Assembly: GCA_039918615.1 (NCBI GenBank)
Contig: JBDSHG010000069.1
Span: 1 to 15,911 of the forward strand
DNA length: 15,911 bases
From: FEN-1250 sp039918615
GTDB lineage: Bacteria > Gemmatimonadota > Gemmatimonadetes > Gemmatimonadales > Gemmatimonadaceae
Reading direction: 5' to 3'
Shown here: positions 1 through 7,800 of the stretch, piece after piece
Position numbering within the stretch: the first letter of the stretch is position 1
Layout: every line of letters starts with the position of its first letter
The notes under the pieces: model-generated
The model's input: the letters and a program-made list of their open reading frames with translations, nothing else
The model's database searches: none
Told to the model about the DNA's origin: nothing
Program-made: the position numbers and the translations under genes

Positions 1-9
1 CGTGACAGC

Positions 10-1332
10 GTGACGCACCCGACGGCCCCGGCGGCCCCGAGCGAGCGGGCGAGCAGCAGCGGCAAGCTCTGGATCCTGATGATCACGGCCTTCATCGACA
101 TGGTGGGGCTGTTGATGGTCATCCCACTGCTGCCCTTCTACGCCAAGACGTTGGGCGCGGGCGGGTTGGTGGTGGGCACGCTCATCAGCTCCTTTGCAGT
201 GGCGCAGCTGATCAGCGCGCCGATGTGGGGCCGCTTCTCCGACGCGTACGGCAGACGTCCGGCGATGCTCGTGGGACTCGGCGCATCGGGCATCGCGTAC
301 ATCGTCTTCGCCTTCGCGCTCTCGCTGCCGCATCCACTGTTCTTTCTCTTTCTCTCGCGCATCGTGCAGGGCGCTGGGGGCGGAACGGTGAGCGTGATCC
401 AGGCGTACGTCGCCGACGCGACCAAGCCCAACGAGCGCGCCAAGGCGCTCGGCTGGCTCTCGGCGGCGACGAACGCCGGCGTCGTCATCGGCCCCGCGAT
501 CGCGTCATTCTCGCACAATCTCGGCCCGCATTGGCCGGGGATGATTGCGGCGCTCCTGTGCGCGCTCAACATCCTGTTCGCGTTACGATATCTCCCCGAG
601 TCACACGACGCGAATGCGCGCCTGCGCACGCGCGGCGGGCGCGCGCCATTCGATGCCGTCGCGCGCGTCGCCTGGACGGACTTCAGGCAGCCGTACGCTC
701 GGCTGATCTGGATGTATTCCGTAGGACTGGGCGCGTACTATGGCGTCAACGCGCTCATCATTCTGTATCTGAGCCGACACTTCGACGTTACCGAAAATTC
801 GATCGGCTTCTTCTTCATGTACATCGGCGGGCTGAGCATCGTCTTCCGTCTCTTCCTGCTCGGCCCTGCGGTCGACAAGCTCGGCGAGGTGCGCACCGCG
901 CGCCTCGGTGCGCTCGCGCTGGGATGCGGGCTCGGGCTCGTTCCGCTCACCGCGTACGTGAAGCTCACCTCGCTCCCCGCGATCAGCTGGCTGCCATTTG
1001 CGGTCGTGATCGCGCTCGTCCCGCTCGGCGCCTCGCTGAACTTCCCGAGCGTGACTGCGCTGCTGTCGCGCGTGGTCGGCGAGAACGAACGCGGATTATA
1101 CATGGGCGTGCAGCAGACGTACGGCGGAATCGCGCGTGTGATCTATCCGCTCATCGCAGGCATCGCCTCCGACCACTTCGGCGAGGCGTCGCCGTTCTGG
1201 ATCTCGGCGGGGTTCGTGTTGAGCACGATCGTGATGGGGTCGCAGCTGGGGAAGTATTCGAGTCGAACGAGTGAGTTCGAGATCGAGGCGTTGGCTGACG
1301 AGGCGACGGACGAGGCGCGGGCGGCGGAGTAG
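10..1332 (+). CDS. MFS transporter, DHA1/TetA-like drug efflux type
   Basis: This is a 440-residue major facilitator protein of the inner membrane, probably a proton-coupled exporter of small molecules. About 12 hydrophobic segments are visible. TM1 (residues about 20-44) carries the FIDMVG acidic motif. The loop between TM2 and TM3 has the signature motif A, GRFSDAYGRRP (74-84). TM4 carries SRIVQGAGGG with Arg117, and TM5 has the antiporter-type NAGVVIGPAI (155-164). Length is usual for 12-helix DHA1 members. The chosen start is GTG at 10, but the frame stays open to the left edge, so the true start may lie outside the window; ATG at residue 24 would cut into TM1. It ends in an acidic tail rich in Glu and Ala. 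It converges with the small gene at 1360. The substrate cannot be read from the sequence. Confidence 0.9.
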   Translation: MTHPTAPAAPSERASSSGKLWILMITAFIDMVGLLMVIPLLPFYAKTLGAGGLVVGTLISSFAVAQLISAPMWGRFSDAYGRRPAMLVGLGASGIAYIVFAFALSLPHPLFFLFLSRIVQGAGGGTVSVIQAYVADATKPNERAKALGWLSAATNAGVVIGPAIASFSHNLGPHWPGMIAALLCALNILFALRYLPESHDANARLRTRGGRAPFDAVARVAWTDFRQPYARLIWMYSVGLGAYYGVNALIILYLSRHFDVTENSIGFFFMYIGGLSIVFRLFLLGPAVDKLGEVRTARLGALALGCGLGLVPLTAYVKLTSLPAISWLPFAVVIALVPLGASLNFPSVTALLSRVVGENERGLYMGVQQTYGGIARVIYPLIAGIASDHFGEASPFWISAGFVLSTIVMGSQLGKYSSRTSEFEIEALADEATDEARAAE

Positions 1333-1359
1333 GTGTTCGGCGCGCCGATCGCCCGACCG

Positions 1360-1815
1360 CTAGGTCGCGCCGCGCAACGCGACGCTGGTGCCAAGCGCGC
1401 CGTCCCACTGTCTCAGCGACTGAACAAATTCGTCGATCGCCGGCGCTTCGACACGCAAGCGAACAACGGCCGCCTGTGCCGCCTGTGCCGCCAGGCCGTG
1501 AGCTTCGTACTTGCTCCGCATCTCGACCTCTATGACAGGATGGCCGGCGCGATCCACACAGACGCATAGCAATTTGACCCAGCCACCAGCGACGCGTGGA
1601 TCGAGCGAGCCAATGAGTATCTCACGCCGATCGGTGGGACTCGAGGGGAAACCGTCCAGTCGATCAGCAATGTCTGTGACCAGGCCGAGTCCTCCATATA
1701 CCTCCACGGATCCCGCAAAGCGGCCGTCTGCAGCGGTGACGTCCAACCGCACGTAGTCTGGGTCGACGTCAGTCACGCCGAAGGCGAGCCCGTGGGGGAT
1801 AAGCAACCCAGCCAC
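1360..1815 (-). CDS. Hypothetical protein, possibly WapI/DUF6228-like
   Basis: The product is a soluble protein of about 151 residues without signal peptide or membrane segment. I do not recognise it firmly. The layout (alternating beta-like stretches, a VEVYGG segment, then a CVDRAGHPVIEVEM segment) recalls the WapI/DUF6228 type of small proteins, some of which are immunity proteins; this is a weak resemblance, not an assignment. The GTG at 1815 is preferred because GAGG lies 9 bases upstream (1825-1828). An upstream TTG at 1848 would add 11 residues but has no clear ribosome binding site. The stretch Ala-Ala-Gln repeated twice comes from a 9-bp tandem repeat at 1471-1488. It stands alone on the minus strand between two plus-strand genes, with no toxin gene visible beside it. 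Confidence 0.6.
   Translation of the reverse strand: MAGLLIPHGLAFGVTDVDPDYVRLDVTAADGRFAGSVEVYGGLGLVTDIADRLDGFPSSPTDRREILIGSLDPRVAGGWVKLLCVCVDRAGHPVIEVEMRSKYEAHGLAAQAAQAAVVRLRVEAPAIDEFVQSLRQWDGALGTSVALRGAT
1471..1492. repeat. Short 9-bp tandem repeat (2.4 copies)
   Basis: CGCCTGTGC occurs twice in a row, followed by CGCC. It lies inside the small minus-strand gene and encodes Ala-Ala-Gln repeats. A 9-bp unit keeps the frame, so copy-number change would only lengthen or shorten the protein. Confidence 0.6.
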
Positions 1816-2009
1816 GACCTTTTTCCTCGGTAGAAAGGAGAATAGCAATTACTACTTCACGGTATACGACAATCGCGCCCGGCGTATTCATCGGTCGAGA
1901 CCGAAGCTACCTGAATCCTGCGACCGCTTAAGCCGAATTGCGAGACCACAGGTTCATTCGTCGAACACCCACACGCTCTCGGCTTCAATCTCCACCCTCG
2001 CCCCACCGC

Positions 2010-3020
2010 ATGCCCCCCGCCTCACCCCCTCGCCCCGCCGAGTTCGACAACCCGTCGATCCCCGAGATCGAGACGACCGATGTGCCCCTCTGCCCTCTCT
2101 GCGGCCAGGGCGACTTCCACACGTTCGCCGAAGGCTACGACTACGAGCTTCAGACCTCGCGCAACAAGTGGCGCTTCGTCGAGTGCGAGGCGTGCAAGCA
2201 CGTCTGGCTCAATCCTCGCCCCGCGATCTCCACGCTCGGCCTCATCTACCCCACTACGTACTACGCCTACAACTATGCCGCGAAGATCAATCCGATCGCG
2301 GTGAAGGCGAAGGAGATGCTCGACGTCGCGAAGATGAAGGCGATCCTCGCGCATCTGAAGCGCGCGCCGAGATCGTTTCTCGATGTCGGCTGCGGCGACG
2401 GGCGATTCCTGAAGGTGATGCGCAAGAAGGGCGTGCCACTCGCGCAGGACTACGGTCTCGAGCTCGATGACAATGTTCTACAACCACTCAAAGCAGCCGG
2501 CTACCAGGTCGCGTGCGAGCGCATTGAGGATTCGACGCTCGTTCCCGAGGGCACGCTCGATCTCGTCACGATGTTTCACGTCATCGAGCACGTCGATGAT
2601 CCCGGGCCGGTCATCCGGAAGCTCGCGACGTGGATGGCGCCGGGCGGCGTGCTCGCTATCGAGACGCCGAATCTCGACGCGCTCGACCAGCGGCTCTTCC
2701 ACGACAGCTACTGGGGAGGCTACCACATTCCCCGCCACTGGAATCTGTACACCGCCTCGACGCTCGCCCGGCAACTGAAGGATGCTGGCCTGGAGCCGGT
2801 GGCGACCATGTATCAGACAGGTCATTCGTTCTGGATGTACTCGGTGCACCACTGGATGCGGTTCGAGGGCAACCCGCATCCCCGCCTGGCCAAGCTTTTC
2901 GACCCGATCGGCAGTCTGGCCTTCCTGGCAGGCTTCACCCTATGGGACAAGCTCCGCGGGCTGTTTGGCTTCCGAACGTCGGCGGTCTTGATGCTCGCGA
3001 GGAAGCCCGAAACGGCGTGA
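2010..3020 (+). CDS. Class I SAM-dependent methyltransferase with N-terminal zinc ribbon
   Basis: The protein has 336 residues. The N-terminal third holds a Cys4 zinc-binding pattern, CPLC at 28-31 and CEAC at 59-62, as in methyltransferases that act on nucleotide sugars or polysaccharide precursors. The Rossmann core follows: the SAM loop LDVGCGDG (124-131), an acidic LELDD strand end near 150-154, and the post-motif FHVIEHVDDP (189-198) typical of Methyltransf_23. The C-terminal 100 residues contain aromatic, partly hydrophobic segments (271-282 and 300-311) that may touch the membrane. ATG at 2010 is chosen over an in-frame TTG at 1938, because the 24 extra residues are Arg/Pro-rich and unlike a folded domain; neither start has a strong ribosome binding site. 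It heads the glycan/lipid cluster, 51 bases ahead of the desaturase. The methyl acceptor is unknown; a sugar is the likeliest guess. Confidence 0.87.
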   Translation: MPPASPPRPAEFDNPSIPEIETTDVPLCPLCGQGDFHTFAEGYDYELQTSRNKWRFVECEACKHVWLNPRPAISTLGLIYPTTYYAYNYAAKINPIAVKAKEMLDVAKMKAILAHLKRAPRSFLDVGCGDGRFLKVMRKKGVPLAQDYGLELDDNVLQPLKAAGYQVACERIEDSTLVPEGTLDLVTMFHVIEHVDDPGPVIRKLATWMAPGGVLAIETPNLDALDQRLFHDSYWGGYHIPRHWNLYTASTLARQLKDAGLEPVATMYQTGHSFWMYSVHHWMRFEGNPHPRLAKLFDPIGSLAFLAGFTLWDKLRGLFGFRTSAVLMLARKPETA

Positions 3021-3071
3021 CGGTGCGGGCCGAGTCCTCGTCTTAGACGTAGACCCCTGGGGCCCAACGAG

Positions 3072-4142
3072 ATGACGCTTCAGCTCGCCAGCAACGCCGC
3101 TTCGGAGACGCCTCTCGCGCCTCCCGCGGCGTCGCCACGCTTCGATCCATACCACCCGTTTCGCCGCACCCTCCTCACGCCGGAGCAGGTACGGACGCTC
3201 AGCGCGTTGCGCCCCGCGCGGGTCGTCGCCGCCACGCTGTGGTGCTGGCTCTGGATCATCGGCGCCTGGGCCGTCGTCGCGCACTGGACGCTCTGGTGGA
3301 CGGTCGCGCTCGCGATCCCGGTGATCGGCACGCGCTACTACGCGCTCTTCATCATCGGCCACGACGGGCTGCATCGCCGGCTCTTCCACAATCGCGATCG
3401 CAACGACCTGTTCAACGATGTGTTCATCCTCGGCGCCCTCGGCGCGATCACGCGGATCAACAACCGCAATCATCTGCGTCACCACCAGCTTCTCGCGACG
3501 CATGATGATCCCGACCGCCATCGCCACGCGTGCTTCAACAAGTCGGAGATCGTCGAGGTCGTCGCCTTCCTCACCGGCATCACGAGCGTCTTCACGTCGG
3601 TGAAGAACGTCTTCTTCCCGACGGCCGGCATCAAGCACGATAATCCGTCCGACTCGATCGAGGTGCAGGGCGAGCCTGGAACCTCGCTCCTCTCGAAGCC
3701 GGAGTCGTACAACGTGCGCGACATGCTCATCCTCCTCGCCTGGCAGGCCGTGCTCATCGGCGGACTGTCGTGGGCGATCGGATGGTGGGCGTATCCCGTA
3801 CTCTGGCTGCTGCCGGTGTTCGTCTTCACATACCTCGGCGACAATCTCCGCTCCTTCGTCGAGCACTCGCACCCCGAGGCCGACGTGAAGGCGGACATGC
3901 ATCGCCTCGTCACGTACACGAGCAATGTGCTCGAGCGGCTCTTCGTCGCGCCGATGAACATGAACTTCCACGCCGCGCATCACCTCTGGGTCGGCGTTCC
4001 GTACTACAACCTGCCGCACGCCGACCGGCTGATGCGCGAGCATCCCGGCTCCTCGGCGCTCGAGTGGCGTAGCAGCTACTTCGGCTATCTCTGGCGTTAC
4101 ATGCGCGCCACGCCGATCGATGAATGCAAGGGGGGCCGATGA
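3072..4142 (+). CDS. Membrane fatty acid desaturase/hydroxylase family protein
   Basis: This is a 356-residue integral membrane di-iron enzyme of the FA_desaturase superfamily. All three histidine boxes are present: HDGLH (97-101), HLRHH (134-138) and HAAHH (300-304, preceded by Asn-Phe). A further conserved-looking segment, GDNLRSFVEH (256-265), sits before the last box. Hydrophobic spans lie at about 52-70, 73-95, 216-236 and 239-255. Members insert double bonds or hydroxyls into acyl chains, sphingoid bases or carotenoids using O2. The substrate class cannot be told here, and a carotenoid or sterol-like substrate is an alternative. Its TGA overlaps the ATG of the next gene (ATGA at 4139-4142), so it is probably translated together with the glycosyltransferase. 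ATG 3072 has only a weak GAG upstream. Confidence 0.9.
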   Translation: MTLQLASNAASETPLAPPAASPRFDPYHPFRRTLLTPEQVRTLSALRPARVVAATLWCWLWIIGAWAVVAHWTLWWTVALAIPVIGTRYYALFIIGHDGLHRRLFHNRDRNDLFNDVFILGALGAITRINNRNHLRHHQLLATHDDPDRHRHACFNKSEIVEVVAFLTGITSVFTSVKNVFFPTAGIKHDNPSDSIEVQGEPGTSLLSKPESYNVRDMLILLAWQAVLIGGLSWAIGWWAYPVLWLLPVFVFTYLGDNLRSFVEHSHPEADVKADMHRLVTYTSNVLERLFVAPMNMNFHAAHHLWVGVPYYNLPHADRLMREHPGSSALEWRSSYFGYLWRYMRATPIDECKGGR

Positions 4143-5347
4143 CCACCACCACCGCGTCATTCACCCGCTTCGCTCCGCCACTCGGCGCCGCGACGCCGGA
4201 GCTCTCCGTCGTGATGCCGTGCCTCAATGAGGCGGACACGATCGCGATCGTGATCGAGAAGGCGCAGCGCGCGATCACGGAGAACGGGATCAACGCCGAG
4301 ATCGTGATTGCGGACAACGGGAGCACCGACGGCTCGCAGGAGATCGCGCGCAAGCTCGGCGCTCGCGTCATCGCGGTCGATCAGCGTGGCTACGGCGCGG
4401 CGCTCATGGGCGGGATCAACGCCGCGCGCGGCACCTTCGTGATGATGGGCGACGCGGACGACAGCTACGACTGGGCCGAGATTCCGCGCTTCCTCGCGAA
4501 GCTGCGCGAGGGATTCGATCTTGTACAGGGATGCCGCCTCGAGACCGGCGGCGGCATCGTCAAGCCCGGTGCGATGCCATTTCTGCATCGCTGGTGGGGA
4601 AATCCGATGTTCAGCGCCCTCGCGCGCTGGTGGTTCCGCACGCCGATCCACGACATCCATTGCGGCATGCGCGCCTTTCGTCGCGACATGTGGCTGACGC
4701 TCGACCAGCGCTGCACCGGGATGGAGTTTGCGAGCGAGATGGTGATCAAGGCGAGCCTCTTCCAGGCGAAGACGGCCGAGATTCCGATCACGCTCTCGCC
4801 TGACGGTCGCACGTCGCATCCGCCGCATCTCAAGACCTTCCGCGATGGATGGCGGCATCTCCGCTTCTTTTTGCTCTTCAGCCCGCGCTGGCTGTTCCTG
4901 ATGCCGGGTATCGCGCTTGTCCTCGCGGGGACGGTCGGCTACGCGCTCGCAATGCCGCGTTTGAGCATCGGCAAGATGACGTTCGACGTCCACACGCTGC
5001 TGTTCGCGAGCCTCGCGATCATCTGCGGCTACCAGTCGATCGCCTTCGCGTTGATGACGAAGGTGTTCGCGATCGTGGAAGGGCTGCTCCCCGAGGATCC
5101 GCGGCTCAACAAGTTTTTCGCAGTCGTCAATCTCGAGAGCGGGCTCGTGGTCGGTGGGCTCAGCATGCTCGTCGGGCTCGGCCTGTTAGGCGCCTCCGTG
5201 CATCAGTGGTCGAGCGTCGACTTCGGTGCACTGAACTACGAGCACACGATGCGCTGGGTGATCCCCGGCGTCATGCTCACCGCGCTCGGCTTTCAGACGA
5301 TACTCTCGAGCTTCTTCGCCAGCCTCATGGGAATGCGCCGCCGGTGA
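4139..5347 (+). CDS. Family 2 glycosyltransferase, polyprenyl-phosphate sugar synthase type (DPM1/GtrB-like), membrane-anchored
   Basis: The protein has 402 residues. The N-terminal GT-A domain (about 21-225) begins with LSVVMPCLNE (22-31) and has NGSTDGS (60-66) and the metal-binding DAD in GDADDSY (104-110), the pattern of dolichyl/undecaprenyl-phosphate hexose synthases. The C-terminal half contains about four hydrophobic spans (251-272, 285-307, 335-353, 372-395). It would transfer a hexose from a nucleotide sugar to a lipid phosphate on the cytoplasmic face. ATG 4139 is preferred to ATG 4124 because AAGGGGGG (4128-4135) sits just upstream and because it forms an ATGA overlap with the desaturase stop. 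Its own stop overlaps the GTG of the next methyltransferase. The GT-C enzyme further down is the natural consumer of its product. The sugar is unknown. Confidence 0.92.
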   Translation: MTTTTASFTRFAPPLGAATPELSVVMPCLNEADTIAIVIEKAQRAITENGINAEIVIADNGSTDGSQEIARKLGARVIAVDQRGYGAALMGGINAARGTFVMMGDADDSYDWAEIPRFLAKLREGFDLVQGCRLETGGGIVKPGAMPFLHRWWGNPMFSALARWWFRTPIHDIHCGMRAFRRDMWLTLDQRCTGMEFASEMVIKASLFQAKTAEIPITLSPDGRTSHPPHLKTFRDGWRHLRFFLLFSPRWLFLMPGIALVLAGTVGYALAMPRLSIGKMTFDVHTLLFASLAIICGYQSIAFALMTKVFAIVEGLLPEDPRLNKFFAVVNLESGLVVGGLSMLVGLGLLGASVHQWSSVDFGALNYEHTMRWVIPGVMLTALGFQTILSSFFASLMGMRRR

Positions 5348-6054
5348 GCGCGCCCGCTATGGAGCCGACTACGAACGCCGAGTTCGATGCGTACGCAGAG
5401 AATTACGATGAGGCGCTGGCGATGGGGTTGTCCTTCACCGGCGAGACGAAGGACTACTACGCATCGGGGCGCGTCGCGTGGCTCGCGAAGCGGCTCGCGG
5501 CGCGCAAGCACGTGGTGCGCAGCGTGATGGACTTCGGCTGCGGCACCGGCTCGGGCGTCCCGTTTCTCTTCGACGGACTCGGCGCGCGCATGGTGCACGG
5601 CGTCGACGTGTCCGCGCCGTCGCTCGACATCGCGCGCGCGACGCACGCGCGGGACGGTGCGACGTTTGCGCTCATCGAGGAGCGCATCGGGCCCACCTTC
5701 GATCTCGCCTTCTGCAACGGCGTCTTCCACCACGTTCCGGTGGCGGATCGTCCTGGCGCGGCGGCGTACGTGCGCGACGCGCTGCTGCCCGGCGGTTACT
5801 TCGCGCTGTGGGAGAACAACCCGTGGAATCCCGGGACCCGCTACATCATGAGCCGAGTTCCGTTCGATCGTGACGCGATCACGCTGACGCCGCCTGAGAC
5901 GCGCAAGCTGCTGTGCGATGCCGGCTTCGACATCGTGACGACCGACTATCTGTTTTACTTCCCGCATGCGCTGCGCGCGCTGCGGCCGCTCGAGAGACTC
6001 CTCGCTCAGCTGCCGCTCGGCGGACAGTATCTCGTGCTCGCGCGAAAGCGGTGA
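5344..6054 (+). CDS. Class I SAM-dependent methyltransferase
   Basis: This is a 236-residue soluble methyltransferase. The N-terminal FDAYAENYDEAL segment (14-25) is common in methyltransferases of glycan and lipid clusters. The SAM-binding motif I is MDFGCGTGSG (62-71), followed by the acidic strand HGVDVS (85-90), the FCNGVFHHV region (123-131) and LLPGGYFAL (147-155). The end, GQYLVLARKR, is the usual last beta strand. GTG 5344 overlaps the preceding TGA in a GTGA arrangement, suggesting coupling; ATG 5359, five codons later, is an equally possible start. The aromatic/Asn-rich loop ENNPWNPGTRY (157-167) may form part of the acceptor pocket. The gene lies between the GT2 and GT-C genes, so a sugar or lipid-linked intermediate is the likely acceptor, which is inference. 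Confidence 0.88.
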   Translation: MSAPAMEPTTNAEFDAYAENYDEALAMGLSFTGETKDYYASGRVAWLAKRLAARKHVVRSVMDFGCGTGSGVPFLFDGLGARMVHGVDVSAPSLDIARATHARDGATFALIEERIGPTFDLAFCNGVFHHVPVADRPGAAAYVRDALLPGGYFALWENNPWNPGTRYIMSRVPFDRDAITLTPPETRKLLCDAGFDIVTTDYLFYFPHALRALRPLERLLAQLPLGGQYLVLARKR

Positions 6055-6094
6055 CCTCCCCGCTCGATCGCTGGCGCCTGCCGGCGAGCGCACG

Positions 6095-7768
6095 ATGACG
6101 GACCTGCAAGCGGTGGTGGTGATCGCGCTCGCCGCACTGCTCGGGCGCTTTATCACGTTGCCGTCGCTGACTATGGGCGCCACTCGCGCGCTCGCGTGGC
6201 GTTGGCTGCCGCTCGTGCTCGGCGCGATCACGAGCGTCTTCGTCGCATGGCTGTGGGGCGGGCTCGACCAGGTTCCCGTCATCCATGACGAGTGGGCGAT
6301 TCTGCTGCAGGCGAAGATCTATGCGACCGGGCATTGGACGGCGCCAGGGTTGCCTCTGCCGGAATTCTTCGAGCAGTACCACGTCTTCGTCACGCCGAAG
6401 CTCTTCCCCAAATATCCACCGGGGCACGCGATGCTGCTCGTGCCTGGCATTTGGCTGGGACTCCCCGGGCTGATGCCCGTGCTGATGCTCGGCCTGTGCG
6501 GCGCGCTCGTCTTCGAGGTCTCGCGTCGACTTACGAATCCCTGGGTCGGATTGTTCAGCTGGATATTCTGGCTGACGTGCACATCCGTGCTGGACTACGC
6601 GCCGAGCTACATGTCGGAATCGTCGACGAGCGCATTGTGGATGCTCGGATGGTATGCACTCATCAGATGGCTCGACGACGATGGACAACTCTGGTTGAAT
6701 GTGCTCGCGGCCGCGATCGGATTTGGGATCCTCGATCGGCCGGTGACGATGGTCGTGTTTGCGTTGCCGATTGCTGTGATTATCCTTGCCCGCATCTCGA
6801 AGCGCCGAGGGTGGCGAGAGCTGAGGACGCCGATCGCGCTCGCATGCGCGACGGTCGCCGTGTGGGCGCTCTGGTGTCAGCGGACGACGGGAAACCCGCT
6901 GCAGGCGCCGTACGGACTGTACTCGCGTTACTACTTTCCCGACGACGTGATGGGCTTCGGTCTCACGGGGTTGCAGCCGCTGCGCGAACTCAATCCGGAC
7001 ATGCAGCAGTTCAACGAGTACGTGAAGATTCTGCACCGCGACTACACGATGGCGACGCTACCGGTGCAGCTCCGCGAGCGGGTAGTCTCGATTGCCGCGA
7101 ACATGTGGGCAACGCGCGCTGCCTTTCTTCCGATCGCCGCGCTTGGGCTAATCACCACAGGGGCGTTTGTCTGGGTGGGCATCGGAACTGCAATGCTGCT
7201 CGTGCTCGCGTATCTCTCCGTGGGCCACGGGGCGCACTGGACTGCGTACTACGTCGAATTCCAGCCGGTGTTGGCGATACTCACGGTGATGGGCTGGTGG
7301 CGGCTCACGAGCCTGATTGCGGAACGAACCCTCGCGTGGCCCCTCAAGGTGCTACGGCCCGTGACTGCGGGAACGGTCTTCGGCATGATGGTGAGTGGCC
7401 TGATCCTGTTCCCCTACATCACTCGTTCCGCACCGTACATCGCCAGCAAGAAGATCGATCGCCGGGAGTACCAGAGCGATTTCCGCACGCTCCTCGCCAT
7501 GGCTCCCCAAAAGCACATCATGGTGTTCGTTCGATACGCACCCAATCACAGCGCGCACGAGAGTCTCATTCACAATGAGCCAGACTTGAACGAGGCGCGT
7601 GCGTGGACGATGTACGATCGGGGCGCCGACAACGTGCGGCTGATGCGGCTCGATCGGGCGCGTGTTCCGTATCTGTTCGACGATGAGCACCGAGTGCTCG
7701 TGCAGCTCGACTCCACTGGCGCGCCGATTCGGAATCGAGTGATCGTGGAGCCCGGGTCACGATACTGA
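6095..7768 (+). CDS. Polytopic GT-C glycosyltransferase, GT39/ArnT (PMT)-like
   Basis: The protein has 557 residues and about 10-12 predicted membrane spans over residues 1-445. The first outer loop contains His-Asp-Glu-Trp (64-67), fitting the acidic pair that GT-C enzymes use in catalysis. It is followed by KYPPGHAMLL (106-115), a motif common in PMT_2/GT39-like proteins. The last 110 residues (about 448-557) form a soluble domain, probably extracytoplasmic. The family takes a sugar from a polyprenyl-phosphate donor and adds it to lipid, glycan or protein outside the membrane. ATG 6095 starts 40 bases after the methyltransferase stop; the open frame further upstream is out-of-frame shadow of that gene. 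Third-position GC looks lower than in the genes before it. The donor is plausibly made by the GT2 at 4139. Confidence 0.85.
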   Translation: MTDLQAVVVIALAALLGRFITLPSLTMGATRALAWRWLPLVLGAITSVFVAWLWGGLDQVPVIHDEWAILLQAKIYATGHWTAPGLPLPEFFEQYHVFVTPKLFPKYPPGHAMLLVPGIWLGLPGLMPVLMLGLCGALVFEVSRRLTNPWVGLFSWIFWLTCTSVLDYAPSYMSESSTSALWMLGWYALIRWLDDDGQLWLNVLAAAIGFGILDRPVTMVVFALPIAVIILARISKRRGWRELRTPIALACATVAVWALWCQRTTGNPLQAPYGLYSRYYFPDDVMGFGLTGLQPLRELNPDMQQFNEYVKILHRDYTMATLPVQLRERVVSIAANMWATRAAFLPIAALGLITTGAFVWVGIGTAMLLVLAYLSVGHGAHWTAYYVEFQPVLAILTVMGWWRLTSLIAERTLAWPLKVLRPVTAGTVFGMMVSGLILFPYITRSAPYIASKKIDRREYQSDFRTLLAMAPQKHIMVFVRYAPNHSAHESLIHNEPDLNEARAWTMYDRGADNVRLMRLDRARVPYLFDDEHRVLVQLDSTGAPIRNRVIVEPGSRY

Positions 7769-7789
7769 AAAGCAAGACTCTGCGGAGAG

Positions 7790-7795
7790 AGGAGG
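7790..7795 (+). promoter_or_regulatory. Strong Shine-Dalgarno site AGGAGG
   Basis: A full AGGAGG lies 5 bases before ATG 7801. It is the strongest ribosome binding site seen in the window and is the main reason to accept the small downstream gene as real. Confidence 0.75.
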
Positions 7796-7800
7796 TCGTC

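Noticed and set aside
225..1274. 349-codon plus-strand frame within the MFS gene
   Set aside because: Arg/Ala-rich low-information translation; the overlapping frame has MFS motif A and membrane spans.
1849..1925. Possible promoter for the small minus-strand gene (TATACC at 1866-1861) and an inverted repeat TCGGTC-GA-GACCGA at 1891-1904
   Set aside because: No credible -35 at proper spacing, and a 6-bp arm repeat is expected by chance in this composition.
2940..4160. Long minus-strand open frame (406 codons) opposite the desaturase
   Set aside because: It is a high-GC shadow: composition is Arg/Glu/His/Asp-rich with no domain pattern, while the plus strand has three intact His boxes.
4849..5343. 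N-terminal extension of the second methyltransferase inside the GT2 gene
   Set aside because: The extension is Arg/Ala-rich shadow sequence; the methyltransferase fold begins just after GTG 5344 / ATG 5359.
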